From NCBI GenBank assembly GCA_024654535.1, contig JANLHL010000034.1:1-37525 (forward strand): a stretch of DNA of 37,525 bases, written 5' to 3'. The number at the start of each line of letters is the position of its first letter. The first letter of the stretch is position 1. The stretch comes from Candidatus Roizmanbacteria bacterium (lineage in GTDB: Bacteria > Patescibacteriota > Microgenomatia > UBA1406). Below the pieces are notes generated by a model, which was given only the letters and a program-made list of their open reading frames with translations, searched no databases and was not told where the DNA came from. The position numbers were made by a program, and so were the translations under genes. This document shows positions 18,864 to 27,404 of the stretch, piece by piece.

Positions 18864-19354
18864 ATACTTTTGTTGTTAGCGCTCATCATTTCTAGCACTG
18901 ACTTATGATGAAATTTAGCCTGAAGATACGTATCTAATTGTACTTTTATCATCGGAAAGTCAACCCGATTCATTGCGCTCGTATCCCAAGGAATATCTGG
19001 ATACCTCTTCATAAACGATGAAAATGACTCATTAAGTACGAATTCAACATGTTCTAGTCCCGATATACATCGTTGACCCTCTTTAGGAGCTATAAGTTCA
19101 ATTGCAGAAATAATGTACGGTTGGTATAAAAGGGGTGATTTGAGTTTATAAATTCCTACTCTACGATTACCCACTAATTCTTCCGAAACAATGGTTCCAA
19201 ATTTTTCGAATAGTTTTTTTAGTGTGTCATAATTTTCGTCGGAAGAGGCTTGGTAGCCAATGTGGTCCATATGGAGAGTTGAGACATCGATTCCTAATGT
19301 ATCAATCTTCTGTAGTACCTCTTTAATAAATTGTTTGTAGTTATTTAGTATCAT
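18860..19354 (-). CDS. YecM/VOC-like protein
   Basis: LGIDVSTLHMDHIGYQ...LVGNRRVGIYKLKSPL...ISAIELIAPKEGQRCISGLEHVEFVL resembles YecM (VOC fold); start at ATG 19354. Confidence 0.65.
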   Translation of the reverse strand: MILNNYKQFIKEVLQKIDTLGIDVSTLHMDHIGYQASSDENYDTLKKLFEKFGTIVSEELVGNRRVGIYKLKSPLLYQPYIISAIELIAPKEGQRCISGLEHVEFVLNESFSSFMKRYPDIPWDTSAMNRVDFPMIKVQLDTYLQAKFHHKSVLEMMSANNKSI

Positions 19355-19439
19355 AATCAATTTTCAAATACTATAACTCGTAACGCATACTGACACAAGA
19401 TGACTAATCGCAGGCTGTGACTGCTGAAACCCGACGAGA

Positions 19440-19468
19440 CCCTCCTTCGCTCTTCGAGCTTCGGTGGG
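19440..19468. other. GC-rich hairpin at the core/accessory junction
   Basis: CCCTCCTTCGCTCTTCGAGCTTCGGTGGG: GCTC/GAGC apical stem and CCCtCC/GGtGGG basal stem around an internal loop. Confidence 0.5.
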
Positions 19469-19640
19469 TGAAAGCGGAGAGGATGCACGTTGTTTCGAAC
19501 ACTTCCTACCTTGGATCTACAAAATAATGATTGCATACCCTGAGCAAAAATACGACAAGAACAGTTATCTACCTTCGAAACACAATGGCTTCTCCGAAGG
19601 TTATTATAAGAAAAAAATCAACTAGTTTAAAGATAGAAAT

Positions 19641-20108
19641 ATGTTTTTTCAAAAGAAGAGCGAATTCAAATCAAATTTATTTAATCAAAAGGACTTTTAT
19701 AGACAATTTATACAAGACTTAAATAACTCTAATAATGAAGTGATTATTGAAAGTCCTTATATAACTTCTTCAAGGATGGAAACATTATATCCAGTGTTTA
19801 AAGAGTTACTAGCCCGTAGAATCCATATTCATATTGTCACAAGAGATCCCATTGATCATGCTGAGAATATTAGGCATCAATCAACAAATGAAATACTCAT
19901 TTGTAATGAGCTCGGAATCAATATAGTCTTGTTAAGAGGCTATCACCATAGAAAACTCGTAATTGTTGACCGTTCTATCTTATGGGAAGGAAGTTTAAAT
20001 GTGCTTTCATATAGCAATAGTCAAGAAGTTATGAGGAGAATTGAAGGAAAAGAATGGGCAATTCAGATGATTGATTTTTTAAGACTTAAAAGTCTGAGTA
20101 GTCGTTAA
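19641..20108 (+). CDS. PLD-like domain nuclease (single HKD-type motif)
   Basis: EVIIESPYITSSRMETLYPVFKELLARRIHIHIVTRDP...YHHRKLVIVDRSILWEGSLNVLSYSNSQEVMRR. Confidence 0.75.
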   Translation: MFFQKKSEFKSNLFNQKDFYRQFIQDLNNSNNEVIIESPYITSSRMETLYPVFKELLARRIHIHIVTRDPIDHAENIRHQSTNEILICNELGINIVLLRGYHHRKLVIVDRSILWEGSLNVLSYSNSQEVMRRIEGKEWAIQMIDFLRLKSLSSR

Positions 20109-20323
20109 AAAGGTAGAATTGTTGAAGATTTTACCCCTAATGTTTTGATAATCGCCTGAAGTTTTTCAAGAGAAGGATTTACTTCGCCACGTTCAATACA
20201 AGCATAATAATTAGTATTCAAATCTGACATTTCTGCTACTTCAGCTTGAGTCATTTTCTTTTTTTTACGGGCTGCTTTTAGCTTGAGACCGACTGCTTTT
20301 CTTGTTTTGGGATTATCCACCAT
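20105..20323 (-). CDS. XRE family HTH transcriptional regulator
   Basis: LKAARKKKKMTQAEVAEMSDLNTNYYACIERGEVNPSLEKLQAIIKTLGV; start MVDNPK at 20323 with TATACT 8 nt upstream. Confidence 0.88.
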   Translation of the reverse strand: MVDNPKTRKAVGLKLKAARKKKKMTQAEVAEMSDLNTNYYACIERGEVNPSLEKLQAIIKTLGVKSSTILPF

Positions 20324-20371
20324 ATATCGATAGTATATCATTTTTGAGTACTTTTCCGTTATAATTCACCT

Positions 20372-20635
20372 ATGGGAGCAAAAAAATCAACAATTGATCC
20401 ACATGAAGCAGTACAAAAAATGCTTCTCCATGGCTATTACAGTAGGCAAATTCGTAAGTTTACGACTGAGACCTTTAGAATATTAGCTGATGAACGAGAT
20501 AGGGCACTTGAACAAGCTAGAAAAGCTATTAAAGACTTTGAACCAGACAAACTTACTAATGAATACGTGAAAAAAGTAGCTGATGGCATGCAAGAATTAG
20601 CACGAAAAATGTTATCGGAAAGATCTAAAAAATAA
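20372..20635 (+). CDS. Hypothetical 87-aa helical protein, divergent from the XRE regulator
   Basis: ATG preceded by TATAAT (20360-20365); helical, charged composition. Confidence 0.55.
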   Translation: MGAKKSTIDPHEAVQKMLLHGYYSRQIRKFTTETFRILADERDRALEQARKAIKDFEPDKLTNEYVKKVADGMQELARKMLSERSKK

Positions 20636-20636
20636 G

Positions 20637-21425
20637 TTACTTAGAGATATAAATTTTATTTACTGCTTGTTTCTTAATATGATTACTCTCAATTAAATAA
20701 CTACTCACTGTGTTGTTATTCAACTCACTCCTAAATGAACCAAAATAGGGTTTTCCTCCCATTTCATAAATCATATTTACAGGGGTATCAACGGTAATGG
20801 TATTCTCATTTACAGTTAAGTAATTCTGCTTGGATTCAAAGTTAATCTCACCAATATACAAATCATCATTTATTACTGCTATGGTAGTTAAAATATTGTC
20901 TGATTGGTACAGGCGTTTCCACAAGTTTGGAGTTTCTGGATTTATGCTAATGAGTCTGTTATCCGCATAGTTTTGGGATTGTTTCGTAATACAAAGAATC
21001 TCAGAAGTAGATTTAATAAAAGCAGAATCACAAAACTCGCCTAAGCTTTTATCATTATAAAAAGTTTCTTTTCGATTATAGACTACATTTTCATCGTAAT
21101 AATCTAGTATTACATCTTGAATTTCTTTAACCTTTTCCCTTGTTTCAAGATTATAAATTGTTGTTAATGGCTTATTTCCTTGCACCAAAATAAAATATGG
21201 GTAGTGAAATAATATTTTATCCGGGTATCCTGTAAATTCGTATGTGTCGTTAAATACTTGTAGTTTAGAATCCTCAAGATATACTCCATTACTCTCAACC
21301 ACAGGAGTGCTTTTTCTACTAAATAAATAGAAAAGACCTAAAAACAATACAAGAATTAAGATTACTCCAATTTGGAGTAATCTTCGTTGATTTGCATCAA
21401 GATTATTTAGTTTAATATCTTTCAT
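20637..21425 (-). CDS. Single-TM protein, last gene of the T4SS-like operon
   Basis: 262 aa, N-terminal TM (LLQIGVILILVLFLGLFYLF), β-rich extracytoplasmic domain. Confidence 0.6.
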   Translation of the reverse strand: MKDIKLNNLDANQRRLLQIGVILILVLFLGLFYLFSRKSTPVVESNGVYLEDSKLQVFNDTYEFTGYPDKILFHYPYFILVQGNKPLTTIYNLETREKVKEIQDVILDYYDENVVYNRKETFYNDKSLGEFCDSAFIKSTSEILCITKQSQNYADNRLISINPETPNLWKRLYQSDNILTTIAVINDDLYIGEINFESKQNYLTVNENTITVDTPVNMIYEMGGKPYFGSFRSELNNNTVSSYLIESNHIKKQAVNKIYISK

Positions 21426-21429
21426 AGTT

Positions 21430-22191
21430 CTATTTTATATAACTTAACGGATTTACCAACTTCCATACATTACTATCCTTTATTTGTATCTCATAATGCA
21501 AATGTTCGCCTGTGGCAAAGCCAGTCCCACCCATTTCACCAAGTGGCGTCCCTGCTTGTATTTTACCGGAGTTAACATAAATTTCTTTGAAATGAATATA
21601 CTTTGTTTTTAGATCTCCACCGTCATTAATAATATCAACTGTTTTTCCTCCTTCACCATCTACATAGGTTGAGACCGTGCCAGAATGAGTGGCGTAAATA
21701 ATCACTTTATGGTTTTCTTTGTATGAATTGCTCCCCGAGTAATAGTTTGAATTGGGAATAATATCTATTCCTGTATGATTTCTGCCAAATTGAAGAAAGT
21801 AAGCTGGATCCATAAAACCTGCGGTAACAGATGTGTAAGACATGCCCGATCCTCCAAATGGATTTTGACTTGGTATCGTGGATTGAGCAAATTCCTCATT
21901 TATTCCGTTTAAATTATCTCCGACACTTGCAGCAACATACTTAAAAAATCCAGTTGGAGATAAAAATATTGTTGAAAATATTGCTATAAAAGTCACAAAC
22001 AACATTAAAGTCAACATCACAATTGAAGCGATAAACCCAAGAATTGGGCCTTTGAATTTAGCAACAACATCACCTGCAAGGGGTATGGGAATTATTAGAT
22101 TAACTACTATCTTGATAAGTGAATCAACAATAAATCCGAATGGATCATTTTTAGCATTTCGAAGATTTCTCGCTACGCTTAATGCCTTCAT
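21430..22191 (-). CDS. M23-family (LytM-like) peptidoglycan peptidase with N-terminal membrane region
   Basis: GRNHTGIDIIPNSN...ATHSGTVSTYVDGEGGKTVDIINDGG...KYIHFKEIYVNSGKIQAGTPLGEMGGTGFATGEHLHYEIQI. Confidence 0.88.
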   Translation of the reverse strand: MKALSVARNLRNAKNDPFGFIVDSLIKIVVNLIIPIPLAGDVVAKFKGPILGFIASIVMLTLMLFVTFIAIFSTIFLSPTGFFKYVAASVGDNLNGINEEFAQSTIPSQNPFGGSGMSYTSVTAGFMDPAYFLQFGRNHTGIDIIPNSNYYSGSNSYKENHKVIIYATHSGTVSTYVDGEGGKTVDIINDGGDLKTKYIHFKEIYVNSGKIQAGTPLGEMGGTGFATGEHLHYEIQIKDSNVWKLVNPLSYIK

Positions 22192-22197
22192 AAAATA

Positions 22198-24321
22198 TTA
22201 AGAAGTAAATACCAATGGCTGTTCAAACGGTAAAACAATTATATTTACTCGAACATGCTCATTTTCTCTGAAAAGTACCACCTCACCTATTCCTAAATGC
22301 CCAAGTTGCTGTTTTTCCTCATCAGTCATCGGGTAAATGGTTCCGATATCGCCAAGTGTTGCGTATGACTGCTTGAGTAGGATTTTTGTTTCTGAGTTTG
22401 TAACAATAGCCTTGCCGTACTCATTATCTAAAAAGTCCTCAACATCTTGAGTAATAGAAACAACTCCAATATTTCGCTTTCTAGCTTGTTTTACAAGCTC
22501 TCTAAAAAATATTGTCACTTCAGGGTCAATTAATAGTTTGTGAGCTTCATCAATAAAAAGCATTCTCTTTTTGCCATTGTATTTGTTTACTAAGTTCCAG
22601 ATTAGTGAAGTCAACAAATACATTGCAGGGTCTCGTTTTTCATCCTTTTTTAGATCATGCAAATCAAGAACGATAATATCGTTGTTAAGTTCAAGCTTTC
22701 GAGACGAGTTAAATACTCCGCGCAAACTTCCGGTAGAAAGCACACTTAAATCTTTTTGCATGGGATTATTTTTTAGTAGTTCGAGTAAATTCTCAAATGT
22801 TGGCGTTCCTTGATCGTATAATTTTATAAGTGCCTCGTCTAAAAATGCACCGTCATAATGTACTGGAGGAATAAAAAACTTAAAAAATGTCTTGAGTGTT
22901 GAAATATGATCAAGAATATCGTTTTCTTGAAGGCTTGATACATAAAATGGGTTTATTCCATTTTCTCTAGAGAACGAAATCACCTCGCCACCTAAAGACT
23001 TTGCAATATTTACATACTCACCTTCTGGATCTATTACAATAATTTGTACGCCTCGCATATAGAGCCTGTTCAAGAGTATTTTTGAAGTTACACTTTTCCC
23101 AGAACCAGAAACACCAAAGATATTTATATTATTATTTCTTGATGTAAACGGATTTACAAATGCCAAACTATTGTTATACGCATTGACTCCGACAAACACC
23201 CCATCGGGATCATTTAACTGCTTTGAAACAAACGGTAATAAATATGAAGCGGCCGTTGACTGCAAAATTCTATTTTCTTGTACATGATCAATATTAAATG
23301 GTAAAAAGTTTTTAAATGCCTGTTTTTGACCGTAGGTATATTGATTAAAAGTCATATCCATTGTTCCAGTGATGTTCTGAAGCTGTTTATGAAGATCTGA
23401 AAGCTGTTTTGTATCTTTGGCTTCAAGTTGTAAGTAAAGTGAATATAAAACGCCTTTTTCAGCCTCATGGACTAATTCATCAATAAAGCTCATAACCTCT
23501 TCAATATTTTTATCAACCTGTTGATCACGAAGTTTTCCTTGTTTTAACCTCTCATTTTGTTGCATCTCTAAAACAGATAATCTTTGTCGTGCTTTTTTCA
23601 AAAGTTCACTACTTGGAGATGGTTGAATAAAAATACTTATGGTAAATGGCAACGCGGAGCTTAAAAGCCTAAAAAATACATAGGGACTTAAATAAGCCGG
23701 AATATCCGCAAGGTAGTAGTATCGTTTTAACTTTTCCCCAACTTGAACATGGCTATCATGTTCTTGAATATACTCACTCTTGTATATTTTATGACCATTT
23801 CGTTCGACCTTTAGACCGTTTGCATCATTTTCAATATTCAGGTGTACTTCGGCTTTCCGAGAAGTTTCCAAAGCTTTGTAGTATAGTTTCAAGTCTTTCC
23901 TATACTTAAAGTAATTGCGGACAAACCAAATTGGATTTTTTGTTTTTACAATTGATGGTTTATGAACAAGTGGCAACTGATTATGAATAAACGGAGTTTG
24001 CTCAATAAGTTCTTGTTGTTTTTCAATAACATCCATTAAGCGTTTTATCTCATCTCGTAAGGCTAATTTTAGTTTGCTATCATTTATTTTAGGTTCTCCA
24101 TTAAAAAAACTTTCTTCAATTTCTGAAATACCTTTGCTTTTTGTTTTATAAAGAGCATATTGTCGTTTTAGCTTTTTAAGCTCTTCATCTTGTTTTTCTT
24201 TCTCATACGAAAGGTGTTCCAAGCGATTTTGAAGTCTTTGACTTAAATTAAAGGTACGAACATCGTTATATGCGTTTTTAAAACTATTCTTTATGCTGGT
24301 GGGTATAGTTTGTAGTTTCAT
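22198..24321 (-). CDS. VirB4-like T4SS ATPase
   Basis: INIFGVSGSGKSVTSKILLNRLYMRGVQIIVIDPEGEY (Walker A), RMLFIDEAHKLL (Walker B), FFRELVKQARKRNIGVVSITQDVEDFL. Confidence 0.88.
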   Translation of the reverse strand: MKLQTIPTSIKNSFKNAYNDVRTFNLSQRLQNRLEHLSYEKEKQDEELKKLKRQYALYKTKSKGISEIEESFFNGEPKINDSKLKLALRDEIKRLMDVIEKQQELIEQTPFIHNQLPLVHKPSIVKTKNPIWFVRNYFKYRKDLKLYYKALETSRKAEVHLNIENDANGLKVERNGHKIYKSEYIQEHDSHVQVGEKLKRYYYLADIPAYLSPYVFFRLLSSALPFTISIFIQPSPSSELLKKARQRLSVLEMQQNERLKQGKLRDQQVDKNIEEVMSFIDELVHEAEKGVLYSLYLQLEAKDTKQLSDLHKQLQNITGTMDMTFNQYTYGQKQAFKNFLPFNIDHVQENRILQSTAASYLLPFVSKQLNDPDGVFVGVNAYNNSLAFVNPFTSRNNNINIFGVSGSGKSVTSKILLNRLYMRGVQIIVIDPEGEYVNIAKSLGGEVISFSRENGINPFYVSSLQENDILDHISTLKTFFKFFIPPVHYDGAFLDEALIKLYDQGTPTFENLLELLKNNPMQKDLSVLSTGSLRGVFNSSRKLELNNDIIVLDLHDLKKDEKRDPAMYLLTSLIWNLVNKYNGKKRMLFIDEAHKLLIDPEVTIFFRELVKQARKRNIGVVSITQDVEDFLDNEYGKAIVTNSETKILLKQSYATLGDIGTIYPMTDEEKQQLGHLGIGEVVLFRENEHVRVNIIVLPFEQPLVFTS

Positions 24322-25127
24322 CGGAGTGTTTGTTTTGCAAAACTTATTAACTCGTCAACCCCCAAAGCTCGTACTTGTATGTTGCAAGCAAAAAGAGCAG
24401 ATGAAAAACGCATAGTCATATCATGTAGCTTTTTCATACTCCCCAGCTTTTCATTGGGTTTTGTCGGATTACAAGATACCGTAAAAACGGCATAATGCTT
24501 TGTTGCTGTAAAGTTACTTTCATTTATCATATCGGTTAAGTTTTCAATGTACTGTGCAATCAAGGGCTCACGCTTAGTATTTGATTTTGCATAGAGCGAA
24601 AAGAAATGTTTTGAGTAGTCTTGTGTTTTAGCCTGTTCTTTTTTCACAATAAACTGCACTTGATCTGGCAAAACATGAAGCATTTGTTTTAACTTTAAAA
24701 AGAAGTGTTCTCGGTCTTGATCATTTAAAAGCGATATATCAAAAGGCTCAACTTCTAAGAGTTGAATAATGCTGTTTTTTCGAATAATCAAGTTGTCTTG
24801 AATAGTAAAATCAACAAAGTATGGTTCTAGTTCTTTTTGTCTAAATGTTTTCTTGCCCTTTTTAAACATAATTGCTCTTGGAAAAATCTTATAAATTGGC
24901 TGATTATCAATTCTTTGAGTAATAAATCCTACAAATGCTATCTCAAGAACAATGAGTGAAGCCAGATACATATTCCAATTAAAGGCATGAAATATATTAT
25001 TGAGTAAAAAGTACAAACTGCCAGCAATAAACACCCCTCCGACCAAAAAGATCGTGCTGTCTGTAAAAAACAAGCTTCTTAAAATGTGTTGACGAATATC
25101 GTCTTTATATATTCTTACGTTTTTCAT
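24318..25127 (-). CDS. VirB3/PrgI-like TM region followed by a VirB4-N-terminal-like domain
   Basis: Two N-terminal TMs, then VDFTIQDNLIIRKNSIIQLLEVEPFDISLLNDQDREHFFLKLKQMLHVLPDQVQFIVKKE; 4-nt overlap with virB4-like. Confidence 0.6.
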   Translation of the reverse strand: MKNVRIYKDDIRQHILRSLFFTDSTIFLVGGVFIAGSLYFLLNNIFHAFNWNMYLASLIVLEIAFVGFITQRIDNQPIYKIFPRAIMFKKGKKTFRQKELEPYFVDFTIQDNLIIRKNSIIQLLEVEPFDISLLNDQDREHFFLKLKQMLHVLPDQVQFIVKKEQAKTQDYSKHFFSLYAKSNTKREPLIAQYIENLTDMINESNFTATKHYAVFTVSCNPTKPNEKLGSMKKLHDMTMRFSSALFACNIQVRALGVDELISFAKQTLR

Positions 25128-26859
25128 TTTTGTTATATGAATACATTCGAATGATAGAATCGGACGTTTCTTTTCCGTGTCGTTCGATAATTACTCCTTT
25201 AATTCCAAGCGCACTATTTCTTTTTTGCGAAACATCTAAAAAGTTTCTAACCTTTTCAGGAGGGCTTGATTTTGTAACATAGGCATAGCTAATTGCTTTT
25301 CCTTGTTTTTGTGATTCTTGCATAGCGTTGTAATGATGAGGGTTTGGATTTTTCTTGCTAAAGGTTGAAAGATCAATAAAGCGATCTTCTTCAAGTTGAA
25401 CCGTTTCAAGCTTATCTTCTGATACACCATCTTGAACGGCTTCCATTCGCGTTGGATAGTACGAGGTAAGACCTGTTTGTTTGTCTTCGTGTTTGTATGC
25501 TTCGCCACTAATTGCAACTATCCCTTGTTTTGCATTTTCGGTTTGTATATTTAGTCCCTTTCCTTCAAGATCTCTTGAGAATCTTGTTTTTTGACTACTT
25601 GGTGTGACTTCACTTACTGTATGGCTTGAGGTTTCATTTGAGTATGCATTCTTGTTTGTTGATCCACCCCCACCGTAAAATTCGTTTTCTTTAGAATCCG
25701 ATCTATTTTTTAGTATTTGGTCTCGAACAAAGTGTCCTGCAACTGTACCTAAGCTTCCACCGATCAAACCTCTTTGAAAATCTTTGACTTGAGATTGTAC
25801 TGGTCCAGTTACTGCTCTTGTAGCCATCGCAGATTGCATGTTGGTTGCAAATGATCCCCAAGTATCACCAAATATTCTTCCAACAAGCATATTGACTCCT
25901 CCGAGGAAGAATAAAAAGCCAGTGTAAAAAAAGAGCATTCCAACTGTTGGCCCTTTTGAACTTAAAATACTGCTAAAGATATCATTGGCAATTGCAAAAC
26001 CAAGTACAAATGCTGGTTGCTGAATTAAAAAGGTAAACCACGTTTTAAAAAAGGTGTTTACTATTCCCTGAGTTCTTTCAGACAAAGCAAATGGAATAAT
26101 GATTGGATACAAGACCCCTAAAAATAATAGTGAAGCAAACCGAATAACAAACTGAAAACCAATGTATACAAATCCTCCGAGTAAAAATAAAAATGTAAGG
26201 ATGAATAAAAATGTTTGTACAATAAATTTGCCAAACGACTTAAGCACTCCGCCATTCATCGAAACATCGTAGCTTGGAATACCATATTGTTCTGATTCAT
26301 TACCTGCCTGAATTTTTTCTTCTGATGAATCAAGATAATCATTTAAAAACCCAGTAAATTGTTGAGTTGTTGTGATTTTATCTACCAATAAGTTATTAAA
26401 CTGAATACTGTAAGACAAGATTGAAGGGACAGTTAAAAACAAAACTACGGTAATAAGAAAACGAATTCCAAATGATTTTAGCTCTTGAAGGTTATCTGAT
26501 CCTATTTTTGAGACGGCTATTACTGCAATTGATATAGCAATAATAGGTATGGCAAGTTGGTTAAAAATATCTCGGTATTTTGTAACTCCGGGAATTTCTG
26601 TGTTATCTTTTAGTTTTATAGTTTCTCCAAATGGGTTTGGAGTATAAAAAATGAATCCTCCCATAAATGAGTCAAATCCAGCGATAAAATCTTGAAGTAA
26701 AGTAATGATTGATGAGGGCTTGTCTTCAACCGTAAAGTTGTTTACCCATTGTACTTGTGGTGGAGGAGTTGGTGTTGGTGCGGGCTCTTGTGCAAAAGCG
26801 GGAGAAATATTAGCGAATGTGAGAATGCACAAAAAGATAATTAGTTTTGATGCTTTCAT
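25105..26859 (-). CDS. VirB6/TrbL-like polytopic T4SS membrane protein
   Basis: Signal peptide (MKASKLIIFLCILTFANISPAFA), Pro/Thr linker, about eight TMs, long soluble C-terminus. Confidence 0.72.
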   Translation of the reverse strand: MKASKLIIFLCILTFANISPAFAQEPAPTPTPPPQVQWVNNFTVEDKPSSIITLLQDFIAGFDSFMGGFIFYTPNPFGETIKLKDNTEIPGVTKYRDIFNQLAIPIIAISIAVIAVSKIGSDNLQELKSFGIRFLITVVLFLTVPSILSYSIQFNNLLVDKITTTQQFTGFLNDYLDSSEEKIQAGNESEQYGIPSYDVSMNGGVLKSFGKFIVQTFLFILTFLFLLGGFVYIGFQFVIRFASLLFLGVLYPIIIPFALSERTQGIVNTFFKTWFTFLIQQPAFVLGFAIANDIFSSILSSKGPTVGMLFFYTGFLFFLGGVNMLVGRIFGDTWGSFATNMQSAMATRAVTGPVQSQVKDFQRGLIGGSLGTVAGHFVRDQILKNRSDSKENEFYGGGGSTNKNAYSNETSSHTVSEVTPSSQKTRFSRDLEGKGLNIQTENAKQGIVAISGEAYKHEDKQTGLTSYYPTRMEAVQDGVSEDKLETVQLEEDRFIDLSTFSKKNPNPHHYNAMQESQKQGKAISYAYVTKSSPPEKVRNFLDVSQKRNSALGIKGVIIERHGKETSDSIIRMYSYNKNEKRKNI

Positions 26860-26870
26860 GCATATCAAAG

Positions 26871-27155
26871 TTATACGGTTCCACCAACAAATTGCTTAAT
26901 AATTCCAGCCAATGTTGCGGCACCAAATACAAGTAAACCACCGATTAGAATATTGATGATCCAACCTCTAAGTGTTGATTTACGCTCAGTATCATCTCCG
27001 CTCATAACTAAAAAGATACCAAGTGTAGCGATGGCGATAGCCATAACAGGAAGAGAATACCATTGAAGAGTCTTAACTATACCCCATAGCAGACTGTCTA
27101 AATTCGTGAATTGAATTGGTTGTGCAGAATCGTACCCCGGTATTTGGTTAGCCAT
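26871..27155 (-). CDS. VirB2/TrbC-like T4SS pilin
   Basis: Two TMs with short charged loop SGDDTERKSTLRGW; first gene of the T4SS-like operon. Confidence 0.75.
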   Translation of the reverse strand: MANQIPGYDSAQPIQFTNLDSLLWGIVKTLQWYSLPVMAIAIATLGIFLVMSGDDTERKSTLRGWIINILIGGLLVFGAATLAGIIKQFVGGTV

Positions 27156-27212
27156 AATGCTTTTTTTCTTTGGGGGCAGAACTTATAACGTTACTATGAG
27201 ATCAGCAAGCGA

Positions 27213-27241
27213 ATTATAATTGTACATATAGTAAATGTCAA
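27213..27241 (-). promoter_or_regulatory. Perfect consensus sigma70-type promoter of the T4SS-like operon
   Basis: On the minus strand TTGACA (27241-27236) - 17 nt - TATAAT (27218-27213). Confidence 0.85.
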
Positions 27242-27260
27242 CTATAATTTGTTGATTTAC
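27231..27260. promoter_or_regulatory. Inverted repeat overlapping the -35 box, candidate operator
   Basis: GTAAATgtCAAC-tataattt-GTTGATTTAC; 10-bp arms with a 2-nt bulge. Confidence 0.5.
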
Positions 27261-27404
27261 TGGCCTAATTCAAAACATCGGGGTGTTTTATGTTTAAAGG
27301 TGATTTTTTGACTATAATAATAAGACAAGTAATAAATTGGAAATTGAGATAAAATATACAAGGTGTGTAAGAGTGAGTTTTACTAACTTTGAGGAATAAG
27401 CTAT

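Noticed and set aside
19380-19520. Possible complete tRNA gene
   Set aside because: A TTCGAA and an acceptor-like CCTCTCCGC are present on the minus strand, but the T-stem does not pair and no matching 5' acceptor strand is found.
19531-19722. 63-aa ORF overlapping the start of the PLD-like gene
   Set aside because: Non-ATG start, overlaps the domain-bearing PLD frame, no domain features.
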